From Butyrivibrio sp. (GTDB taxonomy: Bacteria > Bacillota > Clostridia > Lachnospirales > Lachnospiraceae): a stretch of 64,000 nucleotides of DNA. How positions within the stretch are numbered: position 1 is the stretch's first letter; every line of letters begins with the position of its first letter. Both the position numbers and the translations under genes were made by a program. The stretch spans positions 20,977-84,976 of the forward strand of contig JAFXTN010000014.1 of NCBI GenBank assembly GCA_017535785.1. The letters run 5' to 3'. Positions 1-8,834 of this stretch are shown here, piece by piece. The notes under the pieces are model-generated. The model was not told where the DNA came from and did not search any database. It saw only the letters and a program-made list of their open reading frames with translations.

Positions 1-59
1 GTATCGCTACTTCCGGAGGAAAGCTCTGATATAATAATAATTGTTTAAATAATGCAGAG

Positions 60-81
60 GGCAGGTGTTTACCTGCCTTTT
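60..81 (+). terminator. Intrinsic terminator of an upstream gene
   Basis: A 7-bp stem GGCAGGT/ACCTGCC with a GTTT loop is followed by TTTT. It most likely ends a gene whose body lies left of the window. Bases 1-48 may hold the last codons of that gene, but all three frames reach a stop by position 48, so the frame cannot be decided. The hairpin also shows that the ATG at 52 is not the start of the next gene. Confidence 0.7.
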
Positions 82-102
82 GTGGACTACGGGAGATTTT
101 GT

Positions 103-2184
103 ATGGATGGTAAAAAACTGATCAGAGAGCCCATGAACGACATGGAGGCGGTTTACATCATAGAGGAGACGGGAAAGGTGTCTTTTACCCTGCTCCCGGC
201 AGGAGAGGAGGAGCTATTTTGGAACAAGATAAAGCCCGATCCCCTTATTCAGATTTCCTGCACGGGAGATGCCACATGCATTGGGTTTGAGGCAGGTGAG
301 ACGAGGCACAACAGCGCGATGACCATGGCGATGAAGTACTCATCGCAGGTGATCAACGTAACAAGCGAGGGTAAGTCCATAACTACGACAGTTGATTATC
401 CCGGCGGCATGACCGCAAAGCATGTGTTGCTGGCGACGCGGGATTGCAGAGCGGTGCGGATATACACTGAGATAGAAAATCGGGGAAAAGAGGATGTGAC
501 TATCGAAGCTCTTTCGTCGGTGAATCTAAGCGCCATCACGCCTTATGTAGAGGATGAGGGCCGCGATAGGCTCGTTCTTCACAGATTTAGGAGCAGATGG
601 AGCGAAGAGGGAAGGCACGAAGCAAGGACTATTGAGGATCTTTTGCTTGAGCCGTCATGGGCAAATTTCGGAGTTCGCTGCGAGAAATTCGGAGCAATCG
701 GATCCATGCCGGTAAGAGGTTATTTTCCTTTTGCGGCGCTTGAGGATAAGGAAGCCGGAGTCTTCTGGGCTCTTTCCTTGGCGTGCTCATCTTCTTGGCA
801 GATAGAAGCAGTCAGGATAGATAAGGGGCTCAATGTCAGCGCGGGGATCGCGGATTATGAGTTCGGGCACTGGAGAAAGACGCTGCGCCCCGGCGAGGAA
901 TTCAGAACTCCTGAGGCATATGTGACGGCGTGCAGGAGCGATTTCGCGGTGGCTTGCGACAGGCTCTTGGATGTGCAGAGAGCTAAGCTTCTTCCGGAGC
1001 AGAGAGTGACTGAGCTTCCGGCTCTTTTTAATGAGTATTGCACTACGTGGGGTGAGCCCGGAGAAGAGATAATCGGGCGCCTTCTAAATGTGATCAAGGG
1101 CGAGGACTTTAAATACTTTGTTATCGACGCGGGCTGGTACGCTGATTCAGTCAAAGGTTGGCAGGACAATATGGGAGACTGGATCGTTGCACCGGATCTT
1201 TTTCCTAATGGGATCCGAAAGGCCGTAGAGATGATCGAGAGCGCCGGAATGAAGGCGGGTATCTGGTTCGAGCTCGAAGTCGTGGGCAAGGATTCGGATG
1301 TAGTCGATGACACAGCTCATCTTCTTACAAGGGATGGCAAGGTGATCATTTCCGGAACTCGCAGGTTCTGGGATATGCGAAGTGACTGGGTTAACGAGTA
1401 CCTCAGCAAGAAGGTTATAGATTTCCTCAATGAAAACGGATTTAAATATATAAAGATCGATTACAACGATACAATCGGGATCGGCTGCGACGGCGCAGAG
1501 AGCGTCGGAGAGGGGCTTAGGGCCTGCGTAAACGCGACAAAGGATTTCTTTAGGAAGATAAGAGAAGAGGTTCCTGGTATCGCTATCGAGGTGTGCTCTT
1601 CGGGCGGACACAGGCTGGAGCCCGGCTTTATGGAGGTCGCGGACTATCTTTCTTTTTCCGATGCGCATGAAGAAAAGGAGATACCGGTCATCGCGGCGGA
1701 TCTTCAGAAGCTTGTGCTTGCGCAAAAGAGCCAGATCTGGGCGGTACTTAGAAAAGATGATGAATATAAGCGCATAGCGTATTCCGTGTGTGCGGGAATG
1801 TACGGCGTTCTCTGCATCTCAGGAGATGTCTTTGATCTGCCGGCAGATAAGTGGGAGTTTGCGCTTCGCGGCGTTTCCTTCTACAAGAAGGCTTCACCCA
1901 TCATCGTTGATGGCTTTACCGAGCGCTTCGGACCCTTCCAGAATTCCAACAGAGCACTAAAAGACTACCAAGCTTCTGTCAGGTATGGCAAAGACGGAGG
2001 CGCACTCGTCATCGTGCATTCATTTGAGCACGAAGGTGTGCAGAAAGTGACACTGCCGCTGAAGGGGAAGTTTGAAGTTGTTGATAAATACGAAACCGGC
2101 GACCACAAGATCGCGGTCACCGGCTCGGAACTTATAATGGAATTTTATGAGGCGTTTGATGCTGTAGCGGTGTTGCTTAAATAA
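103..2184 (+). CDS. GH36 alpha-galactosidase
   Basis: Intracellular glycoside hydrolase of family GH36, expected to release terminal alpha-galactose from raffinose-type oligosaccharides or galactosides. The 693-residue length fits the family, and there is no signal peptide. The TIM barrel carries the expected catalytic pair: an aspartate in YIKIDYND (about D453, nucleophile) and an aspartate in FSDAHE (about D520, acid/base). The barrel opens with FVIDAGWY. The frame is open from an ATG at 52, but that ATG lies in a terminator stem. The ATG at 103 has GGGAG just upstream and is preferred. The 3' end overlaps by 8 bp the convergent fucU-like gene. Substrate specificity within GH36 is inferred only. 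Confidence 0.88.
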   Translation: MDGKKLIREPMNDMEAVYIIEETGKVSFTLLPAGEEELFWNKIKPDPLIQISCTGDATCIGFEAGETRHNSAMTMAMKYSSQVINVTSEGKSITTTVDYPGGMTAKHVLLATRDCRAVRIYTEIENRGKEDVTIEALSSVNLSAITPYVEDEGRDRLVLHRFRSRWSEEGRHEARTIEDLLLEPSWANFGVRCEKFGAIGSMPVRGYFPFAALEDKEAGVFWALSLACSSSWQIEAVRIDKGLNVSAGIADYEFGHWRKTLRPGEEFRTPEAYVTACRSDFAVACDRLLDVQRAKLLPEQRVTELPALFNEYCTTWGEPGEEIIGRLLNVIKGEDFKYFVIDAGWYADSVKGWQDNMGDWIVAPDLFPNGIRKAVEMIESAGMKAGIWFELEVVGKDSDVVDDTAHLLTRDGKVIISGTRRFWDMRSDWVNEYLSKKVIDFLNENGFKYIKIDYNDTIGIGCDGAESVGEGLRACVNATKDFFRKIREEVPGIAIEVCSSGGHRLEPGFMEVADYLSFSDAHEEKEIPVIAADLQKLVLAQKSQIWAVLRKDDEYKRIAYSVCAGMYGVLCISGDVFDLPADKWEFALRGVSFYKKASPIIVDGFTERFGPFQNSNRALKDYQASVRYGKDGGALVIVHSFEHEGVQKVTLPLKGKFEVVDKYETGDHKIAVTGSELIMEFYEAFDAVAVLLK

Positions 2185-2614
2185 CAACACCCTTCTGCAG
2201 CATGATGTTGGCGTAGAGGGCGGATTCGCCGGTGACTACGATGGCGTAGGCTTTGCGGGCTTCTTCGTAGAAGGCAAAGCGCTCGATATGACCGATCATG
2301 GCTGTTCCGCGCTCATCGTGCTTTTGCAGGATCTCGCCGTAGGTGTCCCAGATGGGTGTCTCCACAGGATCGCCCTTCATGACTTCCATGAGGTTTACAG
2401 GGTGCTCAACATAGGTATCAAGGGGAAAAACCTGAAGTATCGCATCGAGGACTTCAGGAACCCCGTGGCCGTCAAGGCGCACCACAACTGAATTCTTTCC
2501 GACTGACTCCGCAGGGAAATTGCCGTCTGAGATAACTATCCTGTCGGCATGTCCCATCTCGCACAGAACTTTCAAAAGCTCCGGCGAGAGTATCTTTGGT
2601 ATTCCTTTTAGCAT
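2177..2614 (-). CDS. fucU: RbsD/FucU-type sugar mutarotase
   Basis: Protein of 145 residues from the RbsD/FucU family, which interconverts anomers of fucose or ribose and feeds sugar kinases or isomerases. The N-terminus (LKGIPKILSPELLKVLCEMGHADRIVISD) matches the family start with its catalytic histidine in GHADRI. A later EE.....Y region and a C-terminal GE..LYANIMLQKGVV also fit. A good site (AAGGAG) precedes the ATG. It is the last gene of an adh-akr-fucU run on this strand. FucU is favoured over RbsD by overall pattern, but the sugar is not certain. Confidence 0.82.
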   Translation of the reverse strand: MLKGIPKILSPELLKVLCEMGHADRIVISDGNFPAESVGKNSVVVRLDGHGVPEVLDAILQVFPLDTYVEHPVNLMEVMKGDPVETPIWDTYGEILQKHDERGTAMIGHIERFAFYEEARKAYAIVVTGESALYANIMLQKGVVI

Positions 2615-2675
2615 AATCTACTCCTTCGAATAAGGTTCTATGGGCTTGCCAAATATTCTTTTGCCAAGATCCCCT

Positions 2676-3656
2676 TTACTCCCACAGCTGCGTCCAGTCC
2701 GCGGCGCCGGGCCATAAGAACACCTGGCCCTTTACCAGACGGCAGTTTCGCTCAGCTTTTGTCAAAAGAGCCATCTCATCATCCGTGAGAGGATCCTCGG
2801 TCGTACACCTTAGATTGGATAAATACTGAGACTCTTTTACGGAAAAAGGAATCGTACACATGCCGCGCTGAACCGCCCATTTTATGCAGATAACTGCGGG
2901 ATGGACGTTATGTCTTTTGGCTACTTCCACAACTTCCGGAAGCTCTGTGTCGGCTACATCTGTGCTGCATCTGTCGCGCTCGGGCCTGCTGGGAGAACCG
3001 ATAGGGCAGAAGCCTATGGGCACGATGTCGTGTGAAATCGCATAGTCAAAGAGATCCTGCTGCTGGAAAGAAGGATGGCACTCCATCTCAAGTGCAGCGG
3101 GCTTGATCCTGCAAAGAGGCAGGACTTTCTCAAGCTTTGACACTGTCATGTTGGACATTCCGATTGCTTTTACAAGGCCTTCGTCGTAGAGCGTTTCAAG
3201 CTGCTTCCAAGTATCCATAAACTCATCTACGGAAAACGGCTTGGAATCGGGATTTCTGGAATCGCCGTCGCATCCGGGAGCATGGTAGTTCGGGAAAGGC
3301 CAGTGCACAAAGTACAGATCGATATAGGAAAGGCCAAGGTCGCGAAGACTCTTTTCACAGGCTTTTCTGACCTCGCGGTGCTGATCGTTCCAGACTTTGG
3401 ATGTAATGAATAAGTCAGCTCTTTTGACCACGCCTTGGGAAAAGAGGCCTGCCAAAACCTTTCCGATCTGATCTTCGTTCTGATATACGGATGCGCAGTC
3501 CAGCATGCGATAGCCCGACTTAACCGCGCCGGAGACAGCGTTTGCTATCTGATCCGGAGTGTACTTGTCGGAGCCGAAGGTGCCAAGGCCCACGGCGGGC
3601 ATAACTGCGCCGGTGTTCAATTTGTACGTTGGGACGTTTGTTATAAATTCACTCAT
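2676..3656 (-). CDS. Aldo/keto reductase
   Basis: NAD(P)H-dependent aldo/keto reductase of 326 residues, a TIM barrel that reduces sugar aldehydes or ketones to alcohols or works in reverse. The four catalytic residues are all visible: Asp in MLDCASVYQNED, Tyr in the same motif, Lys in FITSKVW and His in YFVHWPF. The C-terminal half keeps the cofactor-binding stretch ending in SV-ESQYLSNL. It lies 12 bp downstream of the zinc alcohol dehydrogenase, so the two probably act on the same polyol/sugar pair. The exact substrate cannot be read from sequence. Confidence 0.9.
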   Translation of the reverse strand: MSEFITNVPTYKLNTGAVMPAVGLGTFGSDKYTPDQIANAVSGAVKSGYRMLDCASVYQNEDQIGKVLAGLFSQGVVKRADLFITSKVWNDQHREVRKACEKSLRDLGLSYIDLYFVHWPFPNYHAPGCDGDSRNPDSKPFSVDEFMDTWKQLETLYDEGLVKAIGMSNMTVSKLEKVLPLCRIKPAALEMECHPSFQQQDLFDYAISHDIVPIGFCPIGSPSRPERDRCSTDVADTELPEVVEVAKRHNVHPAVICIKWAVQRGMCTIPFSVKESQYLSNLRCTTEDPLTDDEMALLTKAERNCRLVKGQVFLWPGAADWTQLWE

Positions 3657-3668
3657 AGATCAGCCCCT

Positions 3669-4742
3669 TTACTTCTCGTCCTGATCGCCGAAAACGACCG
3701 CAACCTTGCCGCATTCGCCGGAAGCCATAAGTGCATAGGCCTCGGGAGCCCGGTCAAGTGTGAACTCGTGCGTGATCAGCTTGTCGGGATGGATGTTCCA
3801 ACGAACGAGCTTGTCCACGAGCTCTTCCATGCGCCACAGTGATGTTACCCATGAACCGTAAATGGTCTTCTGGCCGTGGATGATGTCGGGGCTGGGGTTG
3901 AAGGTGCAAGTGCCACCTTCACCGACGAATGCGATCTTTCCGTATGACTTTGTCGCACGGATGGCCAGCTGTCTGCCGGGATCTGAAGCGGAGCAGTCGA
4001 TAGCTCTTTCCACACCCTGTCCGTTTGTGAGTTCGAGGATCTTATTAAGAGTGTCGTCGCCGGGCTTAAAGACATGATCGACAAGTCCAAGCTTCTTGGC
4101 GAGGTCTATTCTGTAATCGTTCATCTCAACGCCGATGAGCATGTTGGCGCCGAGAGCTTTGCTCAGCATGAGGGCTGCAAGTCCAACAGGGCCGAGGCCT
4201 GTTACAAGAACTGCGTCATTGCCGCTTATGCCGATCTTTTCTATTGCTTCATAAACTGTTCCGAAGCCGCATGCAACCTGGGCTCCGTCCTTGTATGTGA
4301 GTTCATCGGGAAGAGCGATAAGGTCCTTCTCGTCAGCAAGGATGTATTCGCCCATGCCGCCGTTACGCTGCCAGCCGTAAGCTGCACGATACTTGCTGGT
4401 GCAGGATATGTAGTAACCCCTTCTGCAGTTGTTGCAGACGCCGCATCCTGAGATGTGGTAGACGATGACGCGGTCGCCCTTTTTAAAGCGCCTGAGGCCT
4501 TCGCCTTCTTCGACAATCAGTCCGCAGGGCTCGTGTCCTGCGATCATGCCGGGGATGTAACCCTCAGGTCCTTTGCCTGTATGCTCCCTGTAAATGCATC
4601 TGATGTCGCTTCCGCAAATAGTTGTTGCTTTGGTTCGAATGAGGACCTGACCGAATCCGGGCTTCGGAACTTCGAAGTCCTTAAGTTCAACAGTTGAATT
4701 GCCGGGCAGGATCGCTCCTTTCATTCTCATTTTTACCGCCAT
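3669..4742 (-). CDS. Zinc-dependent alcohol/polyol dehydrogenase
   Basis: Medium-chain dehydrogenase of 357 residues, of the threonine/sorbitol dehydrogenase type. Catalytic zinc ligands are visible in TICGSDIRC and in GHEPCG. A structural-zinc loop with four cysteines is present in CGVCNNCRRGYYISC. The Rossmann motif VTGLGPVGLAAL follows. An AAAGGAG site stands 11 bases before the ATG. It is the first gene of the minus-strand run and is divergent from an AraC-type gene, which may regulate it. Together with the aldo/keto reductase it could move a sugar through a polyol or keto intermediate. The substrate is unknown. Confidence 0.88.
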   Translation of the reverse strand: MAVKMRMKGAILPGNSTVELKDFEVPKPGFGQVLIRTKATTICGSDIRCIYREHTGKGPEGYIPGMIAGHEPCGLIVEEGEGLRRFKKGDRVIVYHISGCGVCNNCRRGYYISCTSKYRAAYGWQRNGGMGEYILADEKDLIALPDELTYKDGAQVACGFGTVYEAIEKIGISGNDAVLVTGLGPVGLAALMLSKALGANMLIGVEMNDYRIDLAKKLGLVDHVFKPGDDTLNKILELTNGQGVERAIDCSASDPGRQLAIRATKSYGKIAFVGEGGTCTFNPSPDIIHGQKTIYGSWVTSLWRMEELVDKLVRWNIHPDKLITHEFTLDRAPEAYALMASGECGKVAVVFGDQDEK

Positions 4743-4788
4743 AATTCCGAATACTCCTTTCTCGTGAGAGATTGATGATCTTAAGCAA

Positions 4789-4817
4789 ATTATAGGATTT
4801 CGGGGTGTGGGGAATAA
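4789..4817 (-). promoter_or_regulatory. Putative promoter of the adh-akr-fucU operon
   Basis: On the minus strand a perfect TATAAT (plus positions 4789-4794) lies 17 bases after a weak TTATTC -35 (4812-4817). It gives a leader of about 40 bases before the dehydrogenase. The weak -35 is what one expects where an activator such as the divergent AraC protein is needed, but that is inference. Confidence 0.5.
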
Positions 4818-4884
4818 GAGAATTTAATGACAGGATCTCGTTCAAGATGTCGTGTTATCGCATATAATATGTTATTATAATCGC

Positions 4885-5775
4885 ATGAAGAATTCTTATG
4901 AAAAAGAGGCTCCTAACAGCCCTGAGAAAATTGCATATCAGGACAGAAATATAGTGTTCATGATGGAAGGCGAGTCCGTGTACGTCGGAAATATCGTCTA
5001 CGAGCGCTTTCACAGGTCAATCCCCATGCACGCCCATTCCGACAACAGCTTCGAGATCCATTACATCTCGGCGGGCCACGGCACTGTTGTTGTGGACGGA
5101 AAAGAGTATGATACGGGCCCGGGGACTCTCTATATCACGGGGCCCAAGGTGAAGCACTCCATGGTTTCGGATCCCAAGGATCCGCTGTCCGAATATTGCG
5201 TCTATTTAAAGCTTTCTGAGGATAGCAGAGGAGAAAAGAGAGCTCTTTCGCCCCTTAAGCTTTTCAGAGCGGAACGCCTGTGGTACGGACGGGATAAGCA
5301 CGGGATCAATGGCCTTATGAAAGCTCTTTTTACCGAGCTTGAGGATGAGAACATCGGCTACAGAGCGGTGGTTGAATCGCTGATCAAGCAGATCATCATC
5401 TCCTGCGTTCGGAATTATTCGGGCAAAAGAGGAAACGCAGACCCCAAGGGGCTTAAGTCCGGGGACGATCAGTATCTCACTATCGAGGAGGCTTTCCTCT
5501 ACGAGTACGCGACCCTGACCCTCACGTCGCTGGCGTCGCGCCTCAGTCTCAGCACCCGCCAGACTCAGAGGCTTCTTCTCGAGCACTACGGCATGAACTT
5601 CCAGAGCAAAAAGACGGAAGCCAAGATGAGCGCCGCAGCGCTGATGCTTCGCTCACAGGACATGACCATCACTGCTATCGCGGATGAACTTGGGTATTCG
5701 TCCGTCGAGCATTTTTCGTCCGCATTCAAGAAATACTACGGTATGAGCGCCAGCAGGTATAGGGATGGGGAATAG
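4885..5775 (+). CDS. AraC-family transcriptional regulator with cupin domain
   Basis: Sugar-responsive type regulator of about 296 residues. Residues ~30-110 form a cupin-like sensor domain (HAHSDNSFEIHYISAGHGTVVVDG). The last ~100 residues carry two helix-turn-helix motifs (LTSLASRLSLSTRQTQRLL and ITAIADELGYSSVEHFSSAFKK) ending in the typical YGMSASRYR. The frame is open from a GTG at 4852, but the ATG at 4885 is preferred because TATAAT-like boxes (4863-4868 and 4876-4881) occupy the extension. No clear ribosome site is seen, so the transcript may be nearly leaderless. It is divergent from adh-akr-fucU and probably controls that operon and perhaps the galactosidase. Confidence 0.87.
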   Translation: MKNSYEKEAPNSPEKIAYQDRNIVFMMEGESVYVGNIVYERFHRSIPMHAHSDNSFEIHYISAGHGTVVVDGKEYDTGPGTLYITGPKVKHSMVSDPKDPLSEYCVYLKLSEDSRGEKRALSPLKLFRAERLWYGRDKHGINGLMKALFTELEDENIGYRAVVESLIKQIIISCVRNYSGKRGNADPKGLKSGDDQYLTIEEAFLYEYATLTLTSLASRLSLSTRQTQRLLLEHYGMNFQSKKTEAKMSAAALMLRSQDMTITAIADELGYSSVEHFSSAFKKYYGMSASRYRDGE

Positions 5776-5840
5776 AGAAAAATAATAGTCGGGCGAATGG
5801 TGAATCGTCCGATAATTTATACGAACAGACAGGAGGAACA

Positions 5841-6617
5841 ATGGACAACAAGGCATTCGATTCAAGAAGAATAGCAGAAGGCTACGCCAAGAGACCTTGG
5901 CTTCACAAGAGCGTCATGGATATGCTCCGGAAAGATCTTGGTTTAGCGGATGATCATAGATTTAAGAACGGCCTGGATGTGGGCTGTGGAGCGGGACTTT
6001 CGACTAAGGCATTAAGACTCATCTGCGACAAGGTGACAGGAACGGATATCGCCGATGCGATGGTTGAAGTGTGCAAGGAGCAGTACACCGCAGCTGAAGG
6101 ATATTTTTTCTACGTGTCCGGTGCTGAAGAGGTCGCGACTCCCACTGAGAAGTACGACATCGTGACGGCAGCAGGCATGGTTAACTGGGTGGATGAAAAG
6201 AGATTTCTCGAAGCCATGAAGAGAGTCACTTCCGACGATGGCCTCGTTGTTATCTACGATTTCGGCATCACGGATAAGATGGTGGGAAACCCTGCCTACA
6301 CTAAGTGGTACAACGAAGAGTATTTGAAGCGTTTTCCCAAACCACCGAGAAAAGAGAATAAGTGGGGCGAAGCGGAAATGATCCCGGGCTTTTTCATAGA
6401 AAAGCAGACGGATTACGAGATGGAATACGCATTCAGCCCGGATGCATTTGTCGATTTCATGATGATCCAGTCCAATGTAAATGCCAAAGTAGAAAGCGGC
6501 GAAGTGAACGAATCCGCCGCAAGAGAGTGGATGAGAAAGTCATTGGAACCGATATTTGGCTCTAATGAGAAGCAGCTTGTTTTCTACGGATACAGCTGGT
6601 ATATACGGAGGGGTTGA
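5841..6617 (+). CDS. Class I SAM-dependent methyltransferase
   Basis: Methyltransferase of 258 residues with a Rossmann fold. SAM-binding motif I is GLDVGCGAGLSTKAL at about residues 45-60, and VTGTDIADAMVEVC supplies the acidic residue that binds the ribose. A later YDIVTAAGMVNWVDEKRFLEAM is the post-motif region of the Methyltransf_11 type. An AGGAGGAACA site precedes the ATG. It stands alone between the AraC gene and a strong terminator. The substrate cannot be told from the sequence. Confidence 0.85.
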   Translation: MDNKAFDSRRIAEGYAKRPWLHKSVMDMLRKDLGLADDHRFKNGLDVGCGAGLSTKALRLICDKVTGTDIADAMVEVCKEQYTAAEGYFFYVSGAEEVATPTEKYDIVTAAGMVNWVDEKRFLEAMKRVTSDDGLVVIYDFGITDKMVGNPAYTKWYNEEYLKRFPKPPRKENKWGEAEMIPGFFIEKQTDYEMEYAFSPDAFVDFMMIQSNVNAKVESGEVNESAAREWMRKSLEPIFGSNEKQLVFYGYSWYIRRG

Positions 6618-6640
6618 ACGATACAGCCAGCCTATATAAG

Positions 6641-6674
6641 GGCGTAGATCAACACAAAATCTACGCCCTTTTTC
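6641..6674 (+). terminator. Strong intrinsic terminator after the methyltransferase
   Basis: A perfect 10-bp stem GGGCGTAGAT/ATCTACGCCC with a 9-base loop is followed by TTTTT. It separates the methyltransferase from the polysaccharide cluster. Confidence 0.92.
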
Positions 6675-6699
6675 TATACCAAATATAGGGATTGTTCAA

Positions 6700-6727
6700 T
6701 GACAAATATCAATATGTAGATTATAAT
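6700..6727 (+). promoter_or_regulatory. Putative promoter of the polysaccharide cluster
   Basis: ATGACA (6700-6705), a 16-base spacer and a perfect TATAAT (6722-6727) lie 47 bases before the ATG of the first glycosyltransferase. It is the only good promoter seen between the terminator and the cluster, so it may drive all eight genes. Confidence 0.6.
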
Positions 6728-6774
6728 TAATCTGTATTATTGTACCTTCAGGCTTGATCAACAGAATTAAAAAT

Positions 6775-7671
6775 ATGGATAAAAAAGTATGTGCGGTTGT
6801 GGTTACATACAACCGTTTGGAAAAATTAAAGAAATGCGTTGAATGCATCCTCAACCAAGAATTGATCAATTGTGATGTTGTGATCGTAGACAACGATAGT
6901 AGTGACGGCACCGGTGATTTCATTTTGTCCGAGTACAAAGGCCAAAATGGAATTCATTATTTTAATACCGGAAAAAATCTTGGAGGTGCCGGTGGATTTG
7001 AATTTGGAGTATTTGAAGCTGTAAAAAAAGGCTATGAGTATGTGTGGATCATGGATGACGATACATGGCCCGAAAAAAACGCATTACAAGAATTGCTAAA
7101 AGCAGACGAAGAGCTTGATGGAAATTGGGGATTTCTATCCAGTGTTGCATATTGGACGGATCAAACCATATGCAGAATGAATATCCAGAAGAAAGGGATT
7201 TTCAGACACATAGGTAAAAAAGAGTATTTAAGAAATATATCTGAGATCAAGATGTGCTCTTTTGTTTCTTTGCTTGTGAAAAGTAGTGTCGTAAAAGAAC
7301 TGGGATTACCGATAGGGGATTATTTTATCTGGACGGATGATTATGAATTTACCGGAAGAATTTCTCGTAAACATCCTTGCTATATGGTTTCCGGGAGCCA
7401 TGTGATCCATGCTATGGAGAATCATACCAGAGTTAATTTCGCAACTGATAGTTCAGACAGAATTGAAAGATACAAATACATATATCGAAACGATGTCCAC
7501 TGTTACAGACAGTATGGGATTAAGGGATGGTTGTATCTTGTATTAAAAGATTTATATACAGCAGCCAATATCATCATAAAATCTGAAAATAAGACCAAAA
7601 AAATCAAAATATTAGTCAAAGGCTTTATGGAAGGACTAAAGTATTGCCCAAATATTCAATATGTGGAATAA
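6775..7671 (+). CDS. Family 2 glycosyltransferase (GlfT/rhamnosyltransferase-like)
   Basis: GT-A fold transferase of about 298 residues. It opens with VCAVVVTYNRLEKLKKCVE, the nucleotide-sugar binding strand. It has IVDNDSSDGTGDF, then GGAGGFEFGV and the metal-binding WIMDDDTWP, a pattern seen in galactofuranosyl- and rhamnosyltransferases. WTDDYEFTGR near residue 190 is a likely catalytic-base region. The frame is open from a TTG at 6754. The ATG at 6775 fits the family start, although neither has a strong ribosome site. It is the first gene of the cluster. The presence of glf elsewhere in the window makes galactofuranose a possible donor, which is inference. Confidence 0.85.
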   Translation: MDKKVCAVVVTYNRLEKLKKCVECILNQELINCDVVIVDNDSSDGTGDFILSEYKGQNGIHYFNTGKNLGGAGGFEFGVFEAVKKGYEYVWIMDDDTWPEKNALQELLKADEELDGNWGFLSSVAYWTDQTICRMNIQKKGIFRHIGKKEYLRNISEIKMCSFVSLLVKSSVVKELGLPIGDYFIWTDDYEFTGRISRKHPCYMVSGSHVIHAMENHTRVNFATDSSDRIERYKYIYRNDVHCYRQYGIKGWLYLVLKDLYTAANIIIKSENKTKKIKILVKGFMEGLKYCPNIQYVE

Positions 7672-7679
7672 AGGTAGAA

Positions 7680-8834
7680 ATGAGTCTGACAAGAAATTTA
7701 GCTAATAAACTTCATCCCGCCGTAACGACGTTACCTATAGCTCTTAAACATCTTTTGAGTGATTATAAGAATGTATCCCACTTGTTGGGGAGGGTTAGAA
7801 AATATAAGAAATGTACACTAGCTGATAATAGTGAATCTAATAAAAGATTTTTTAAGAGCTTAAAGCAGTATTGCTACTTTTTTAATTTTGCAGGAGCTGA
7901 CAAATATTTGGACAGTTATTTTGAAAAGTCGGGCCCTGTCATTTTGAAAAAGACATACAACAATGATATTCCGGATGATGAAGTGATATTGATATGTTGT
8001 GTTCGTAATGACATTGGAAGGATAAAGAAGTTATACCAACACCATAAGGACATAGGGATCAAGTACATGATATTTGTTGACAATATGTCTGATGACGGTA
8101 CAAAAGAATGGCTTCTTGATCAGGAAGTTGATCTATATCAGATCAGTGAAACTTATCATGCAGGAAGAAAAGCTGCGTGGGTAAGGAAAATTCAAGATAT
8201 ATACGGATACAACAGATGGTATCTTATTGTTGATTCGGATGAGTTGTTTACTTATGTTGGTTGTGAGAAGCACTCAATAAATGAACTGGCAAAGTATTCA
8301 AAAGACAAAGGATATAAAAGAATTAAAAGTATGCTTCTTGATATGTACTCGGATCATGAAGCATATATCAATAACTGTGATATCTCGGAGTTTGACAAGG
8401 AGTATGTTTATTTTGATAGTGACACATATTATGAAGCCAGGGATTGCAGAGGTGAGATGGTAAGAGGTGGCGCGAGGCCACGAGTATTCAATTATGGGAA
8501 AGGATATGATAATCCGCTCACCAAATATCCACTTATCTATGCAGAATATGAAGATGTTTGGGGCGATCACACGCCGGTTCCTTTTGCCAAGAACTTTGGA
8601 TGTCCGATGATATCGGTCTTAAGACATTATAAGTTTATGGCAGGTGACAAGGAAAAATATAAAGAGAATACAGCTAACGGCAATTATTATGGCGGAAGTT
8701 TGGAATATAAGTGTTATTTAAAAAAAGAGGATGATATTACTTTTTATTATCAGGATTCGAAGAAATATGACAGTTCAGAATCACTTATGGAAATAGGATT
8801 CATGGAGAGAATCTGGCCGGAGCAGAATACATAA
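7680..8834 (+). CDS. Glycosyltransferase of the Glyco_tranf_2_4 (GT92-like) type
   Basis: Protein of about 384 residues. The core at residues ~105-190 reads VILICCVRNDIGRIKKLYQHH, then MIFVDNMSDDGTKEWL and WYLIVDSDELF. This is the arrangement of short GT-A transferases with a DSDE metal site. The ATG at 7680 has AAAGG a few bases upstream and lies 8 bp after the previous stop. A longer frame from a TTG at 7644 would overlap the previous gene and is less likely. Donor and acceptor are unknown. The C-terminal ~150 residues, with HYKFMAGD, are not assigned. Confidence 0.78.
   Translation: MSLTRNLANKLHPAVTTLPIALKHLLSDYKNVSHLLGRVRKYKKCTLADNSESNKRFFKSLKQYCYFFNFAGADKYLDSYFEKSGPVILKKTYNNDIPDDEVILICCVRNDIGRIKKLYQHHKDIGIKYMIFVDNMSDDGTKEWLLDQEVDLYQISETYHAGRKAAWVRKIQDIYGYNRWYLIVDSDELFTYVGCEKHSINELAKYSKDKGYKRIKSMLLDMYSDHEAYINNCDISEFDKEYVYFDSDTYYEARDCRGEMVRGGARPRVFNYGKGYDNPLTKYPLIYAEYEDVWGDHTPVPFAKNFGCPMISVLRHYKFMAGDKEKYKENTANGNYYGGSLEYKCYLKKEDDITFYYQDSKKYDSSESLMEIGFMERIWPEQNT

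Noticed and set aside
52-102. ATG at 52 as start of the galactosidase
   Set aside because: The segment is a terminator hairpin and has no family homology. The ATG at 103 has its own ribosome site.
2169-2191. Inverted repeat GGTGTTG/CAACACC over the GH36 and fucU stops, and the same arms at 20542-20567
   Set aside because: The arms match but the loops and contexts differ, and neither has a proper T-run. Most likely coincidence; a weak transcription block at the convergent stops is possible.
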